Positions 6,807 through 8,732 of a stretch of 8,732 nt of DNA are shown piece after piece (positions within the stretch are counted from its first letter, which is position 1; the number at the start of each line of letters is the position of its first letter). The notes beneath the pieces were generated by a model. That model did not search any database. It was not told the origin of the DNA and saw nothing but the letters and a program-made list of their open reading frames with translations. The stretch is from an uncultured Collinsella sp. GTDB lineage: Bacteria; Actinomycetota; Coriobacteriia; Coriobacteriales; Coriobacteriaceae. The translations under genes were made by a program, and so were the position numbers. The stretch is taken from the NCBI GenBank assembly GCA_900754275.1, contig CAAECF010000068.1:1-8732 (forward strand), read 5' to 3'.

Positions 6807-6863
6807 TATAATTTTCCGTTATTGAGAAGGCTCTACGGCGATAATTCGCTGCAGAGCCTTCTT
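6807..6863 (+). other. TATAAT box followed by a long stem-loop; possible small RNA start
   Basis: A perfect TATAAT (6807-6812) is followed about 13 bases later by AGAAGGCTCT (6825-6834), which pairs perfectly with AGAGCCTTCT (6853-6862). After one mismatch, CGGCG (6836-6840) pairs with CGCTG (6847-6851), leaving a 6-base loop. A transcript starting near 6819 would begin almost at the stem. No -35 box is obvious and no T-run follows, so this could instead be a protein site or a relic. Confidence 0.35.
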
Positions 6864-6869
6864 GATGAG

Positions 6870-6890
6870 TGGCCATGCGCTACATGGCCA
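6870..6890. promoter_or_regulatory. 7-bp inverted repeat over the tRNA promoter -35 region
   Basis: TGGCCAT (6870-6876) is matched perfectly by ATGGCCA (6884-6890) with a 7-base spacer. The right arm lies where the -35 element of the tRNA promoter should be. It may be an operator or just a chance palindrome. Confidence 0.35.
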
Positions 6891-6901
6891 AGGGGCAAAT
6901 C

Positions 6902-6910
6902 TGCTACACT
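6902..6910 (+). promoter_or_regulatory. Extended -10 promoter of the tRNA-Arg gene
   Basis: TGC followed by TACACT (6905-6910) forms an extended -10 element, and the tRNA begins 11 bases after it, leaving a leader of only a few bases. The same TACACT hexamer is used in the candidate manO promoter. No good -35 hexamer is visible. Confidence 0.55.
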
Positions 6911-6920
6911 AGTACAACAT

Positions 6921-6996
6921 GCCTCCGTAGCTCAGGGGATAGAGCACCGCTCTCCTAAAGCGGGTGTCGACGGTTCGAATCCGCCCGGGGGCACCA
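6921..6996 (+). tRNA. tRNA-Arg, anticodon CCU (reads AGG)
   Basis: The cloverleaf folds by hand. The acceptor stem GCCTCCG (6921-6927) pairs with CGGGGGC (6986-6992), with one G-U pair. The D stem GCTC (6930-6933) pairs with GAGC (6942-6945). The anticodon stem CCGCT (6947-6951) pairs with AGCGG (6959-6963), and the loop CTCCTAA carries anticodon CCT at 6954-6956. The variable loop is five bases, the T loop is TTCGAAT (6974-6980), the discriminator is A6993 and CCA is encoded (6994-6996). One oddity is an A6970-C6984 mismatch in the T stem. The AGG codon it reads appears to be rare in the core genes here but is used repeatedly in the adjacent restriction-modification genes. tRNA genes of this kind are common borders of genomic islands. 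Confidence 0.95.
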
Positions 6997-7005
6997 GGGA
7001 ATATG

Positions 7006-7033
7006 ACGGCGTCGCGGGAGCGGCGCCGTTTCT
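7006..7033 (+). terminator. Intrinsic terminator of the tRNA-Arg gene
   Basis: ACGGCGTCGC (7006-7015) pairs with GCGGCGCCGT (7020-7029) over ten positions, one of them a G-U, around a GGGA loop. TTTCT follows from 7029-7030 onward. It starts ten bases after the encoded CCA. Confidence 0.75.
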
Positions 7034-7050
7034 GGTTTGCGGGGGCCGCC

Positions 7051-7076
7051 GGCGGATTCGGGCCGTCGACACCCGC
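7051..7076 (-). repeat. Inverted near-copy of the 3' half of the tRNA-Arg gene
   Basis: Read on the minus strand, these 26 bases match tRNA positions 6960-6985 (anticodon stem 3' side, variable loop, T stem and T loop) at 24 of 26 positions. The only differences are TT to CC at the start of the T loop, which in RNA pairing would become two G-U pairs. No D arm, anticodon or acceptor 5' half is recognisable on that strand, so it is not a second complete tRNA gene. Confidence 0.8.
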
Positions 7077-7109
7077 GTCACCAATTGCGTCTAGAGCCCT
7101 CCGGTAGAG

Positions 7110-7229
7110 TGTCCAAGCCCTAAAGCCCAGTTGATGCTACGGGGTTTAGAGGCGGACTGAAGCAAGGGGAAGACATGTCCGCTCGGGGTGATAGACTAAC
7201 GCTGTGGTAAATACAGGACAGTTTGACCG
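7110..7229. promoter_or_regulatory. Leader of the restriction-modification genes with TGTCC/GGACA half-sites
   Basis: The leader contains TGTCC at 7110-7114, the 8-bp palindrome GACATGTC (7172-7179) extended to TGTCC, and AGGACA-GTT-TGACCG at 7215-7229. The last is an imperfect dyad with the same spacing as the operator I recall for M.SsoII, whose helix-turn-helix domain recognises GGAC half-sites upstream of its own genes. GCGGAC (7152-7157) and GTCCGC (7177-7182) form another inverted pair. A hairpin with one mismatch can form between CTAAAGCCC (7120-7128) and GGGGTTTAG (7141-7149). No strong -35/-10 pair is visible, and the ribosome binding site before the methyltransferase (AGATAGG, 7241-7247) is weak. 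Confidence 0.4.
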
Positions 7230-7253
7230 TTTTTCAACCAAGATAGGCGTTCC

Positions 7254-8402
7254 ATGCAACTAAATGCAGCTGATATAGCGCAAAAGAGAATTGACCTCGG
7301 CCTCACCCAAAAGGAGTTCGCCGCCGCCCTTGGTATGGGCTCGTCTGGCGAACGCACCGTTCGGCGCTGGGAGTCTGGGGATACTAGTCCAACGGCGGCT
7401 GAATGCGCCTTTATCGCATCGCTCGATGCGGGGGCTCCATTTGACCAAGGGGAGCGCAGCGACGCGCCTTTTACCTTCTGCGATCTCTTCGCGGGCATCG
7501 GCGGTATACGAATGCCGTTCCAAGAGCTTGGCGGTAGGTGCGTCTTCTCTTGCGAGTGGGATAAGTTCGCCCAGAAAACCTACCGGATGAACTATGGAGA
7601 GACCCCGGCGGGCGACATCCGTCAGGTCGCATCAAACGATATACCGGACTTCGATGTCCTGCTCGCAGGCTTTCCTTGTCAGCCATTCTCCCTTGCAGGC
7701 GTTTCGAAGAAGCAATCTTTGGGGAGACCCACCGGCTTTGAGGATAAAACGCAGGGAACCCTCTTTTTCGAGGTCGCTCGCATCATACGCGACAAGCGCC
7801 CGAAGGCCTTCTTGCTTGAGAACGTTAAGAACCTTACGAGTCACGACGGCGGGAAGACCTTCAAGGTCATACGACAGACGCTTGAGGAGGACCTTGGATA
7901 CCATATTTTCTGGAAAGTGCTTGATTCAAAAAACTGGACGTGCCAGCACAGGGAGCGCATCTACATCGTGGGGTTCAGGGAGGAAGTTCCCTTCTCGTGG
8001 GATGACCTTGAGGTGCCGGGACCGGGACATACGCTAGGGGAAATCCTCGAAGAGCAACCAAACGAACGCTACACCATTTCGGATAAGCTATGGGCCTATC
8101 TGCGCGCCTATCGCGAAAAGCATGAGGCGGCGGGCCACGGCTTTGGATACTCGATGGTCGGCCCAGAGGACACGACAAGGACGCTTTCCGCCCGGTACCA
8201 CAAGGATGGCAGCGAGATTCTGGTCGGGCAGGAAGGAAAAAACCCTCGTAAACTCACTCCCCGCGAATGCGCGCGCCTGCAAGGATTTCCCGATGAGTTC
8301 ATCATCCCGGTGTCGGATACTCAGGCATACAAGCAGTTCGGCAACTCCGTGACCGTGCCGGTCGTGCGCTCGGTCGCGAAGTTGATGATGGAGGTGTTCT
8401 AG
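7254..8402 (+). CDS. DNA (cytosine-5-)-methyltransferase with N-terminal HTH domain (Dcm/EcoRII/SsoII type)
   Basis: The 382-residue protein transfers a methyl group from S-adenosylmethionine to cytosine C5 in DNA and protects host DNA from the linked restriction enzyme. Residues about 4-58 form a helix-turn-helix domain of XRE style (around LTQKEFAAALG and ERTVRRWESGD). The catalytic domain has motif I FCDLFAGIGG (75-84), motif IV PCQPFS with nucleophile Cys142, motif VI ENV (189-191), motif VIII QHRERIYIVG (231-240), motif IX around R332-LTPRECARLQGFP, and motif X GNSV (363-366). The target-recognition region is about 245-330 and includes RTLSARYHKDGSEIL, typical of the Dcm/M.EcoRII/M.SsoII group; a CCWGG- or CCNGG-like target is therefore an inference. 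The HTH domain in this group can repress its own operon. Unlike the genes to the left it uses AGG, AGA and ATA codons. The weak ribosome binding site and GGACA-type sites upstream suggest low, controlled expression. Confidence 0.93.
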   Translation: MQLNAADIAQKRIDLGLTQKEFAAALGMGSSGERTVRRWESGDTSPTAAECAFIASLDAGAPFDQGERSDAPFTFCDLFAGIGGIRMPFQELGGRCVFSCEWDKFAQKTYRMNYGETPAGDIRQVASNDIPDFDVLLAGFPCQPFSLAGVSKKQSLGRPTGFEDKTQGTLFFEVARIIRDKRPKAFLLENVKNLTSHDGGKTFKVIRQTLEEDLGYHIFWKVLDSKNWTCQHRERIYIVGFREEVPFSWDDLEVPGPGHTLGEILEEQPNERYTISDKLWAYLRAYREKHEAAGHGFGYSMVGPEDTTRTLSARYHKDGSEILVGQEGKNPRKLTPRECARLQGFPDEFIIPVSDTQAYKQFGNSVTVPVVRSVAKLMMEVF

Positions 8403-8403
8403 G

Positions 8404-8732
8404 ATGGACTATGGAGTACTTGGCGCGTATTTTGACGGTGCTGTCGCGAAAACCCTCGCGGGCGTTGACATCATGGGGGCCAATGAAAGCCACCAGCACG
8501 AATTCAACGGCTTGGGGCCTTTGCGCGCGCTTTTCGGAGACGATGACATAAAGGGGATGCGAACTACCTTCGCATATCTCGATGATGGTGCAGACCCTAT
8601 ATTCGACCATGGTTATACCACTTGGTACGACGCCCGCAGGAAGCATCCAACTAGAACTGAGTATAGGCTCTACTACAACGATAATGCTGCCATGGGCATG
8701 GCCCGTCCGGGCGACCTCATGGTTTTGGCCCT
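8404..8732 (+). CDS. EcoRII-type restriction endonuclease, N-terminal part (3' truncated by window)
   Basis: The first 109 residues are visible and the frame runs off the right edge. The ATG lies one base after the methyltransferase stop, and GGAGGTG (8390-8396) within the end of that gene serves as ribosome binding site, so the two are translationally coupled. The segment resembles the N-terminal DNA-binding (effector) domain of EcoRII-type, type IIE enzymes: an AKTLAGVDI start, SHQHEFNG (29-36), then TWYDARRKHPTRTEYRLYY (73-91) and a GDLMVLA strand (103-109). The catalytic domain would lie beyond the window. The pairing with a Dcm/EcoRII-like methyltransferase supports the call. AGG, AGA and ATA codons continue here. 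The assignment rests on remembered family patterns, and a BREX-like or other B3-fold DNA-binding protein cannot be fully excluded. Confidence 0.75.
   Translation, partial: MDYGVLGAYFDGAVAKTLAGVDIMGANESHQHEFNGLGPLRALFGDDDIKGMRTTFAYLDDGADPIFDHGYTTWYDARRKHPTRTEYRLYYNDNAAMGMARPGDLMVLA

Noticed and set aside
6744..7094. Plus-strand open frame of 116 codons running through the tRNA gene
   Set aside because: It reads straight through a well-formed tRNA and its terminator and has no plausible ribosome binding site.
6997..7253. Integrase attachment site (direct repeat of the tRNA 3' end)
   Set aside because: The only copy of the tRNA 3' half in the window is inverted, and no integrase gene is visible. 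A matching direct repeat may lie beyond the right edge.

Overview
The window reads like a chromosome segment of a human-gut Coriobacteriia, most likely Collinsella or a close relative. The core genes are GC-rich with GC-ending codons, carry strong GGAGG ribosome binding sites, and include a complete mannose-family PTS operon beside a hydrogenase-maturation gene. The genus is an inference from gene content and style; no rRNA or marker gene is present.

Left part (bases 1-3008): a very large multi-domain iron-sulfur flavoprotein, open at its 5' end, is followed 30 bases later by hypA, which encodes the nickel metallochaperone for [NiFe] hydrogenase. The flavoprotein joins an unusual Cys-rich module, a bacterial ferredoxin module, a glutamate-synthase-beta/NfnB-type NAD(P)H:FAD core and a C-terminal ferredoxin module. 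Together they suggest anaerobic electron transfer, perhaps linked to hydrogen metabolism.

Middle part (3009-6628): a 337-base AT-rich control region with several dyads and a TATAAT box precedes a tightly packed operon. It encodes a fused EIIAB, then EIIC, EIID and a DUF956/ManO protein, which together make a mannose/glucose-type PTS permease. Between the EIID gene and manO lies a compact element in which a promoter (TTGAAA-18-TACACT) is nested inside a terminator-like hairpin, so manO may be partly uncoupled from the operon.

Right part (6629-8732): about 290 bases with a row of hairpins lead to a tRNA-Arg(CCU) gene and its terminator. Just beyond lies an inverted near-copy (24 of 26 bases) of the 3' half of that tRNA. 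After that, codon use changes: AGG, AGA and ATA codons, which I did not see in the core genes, become common. Two genes follow: a C5-cytosine methyltransferase with an N-terminal helix-turn-helix domain, and a translationally coupled gene, cut by the window edge, that looks like an EcoRII-type restriction endonuclease. This is probably a horizontally acquired type II restriction-modification system placed beside a tRNA gene. Its leader holds GGACA/TGTCC half-sites resembling those used by autoregulatory methyltransferases of the M.SsoII kind. I see no integrase, transposase, CRISPR array or rRNA.
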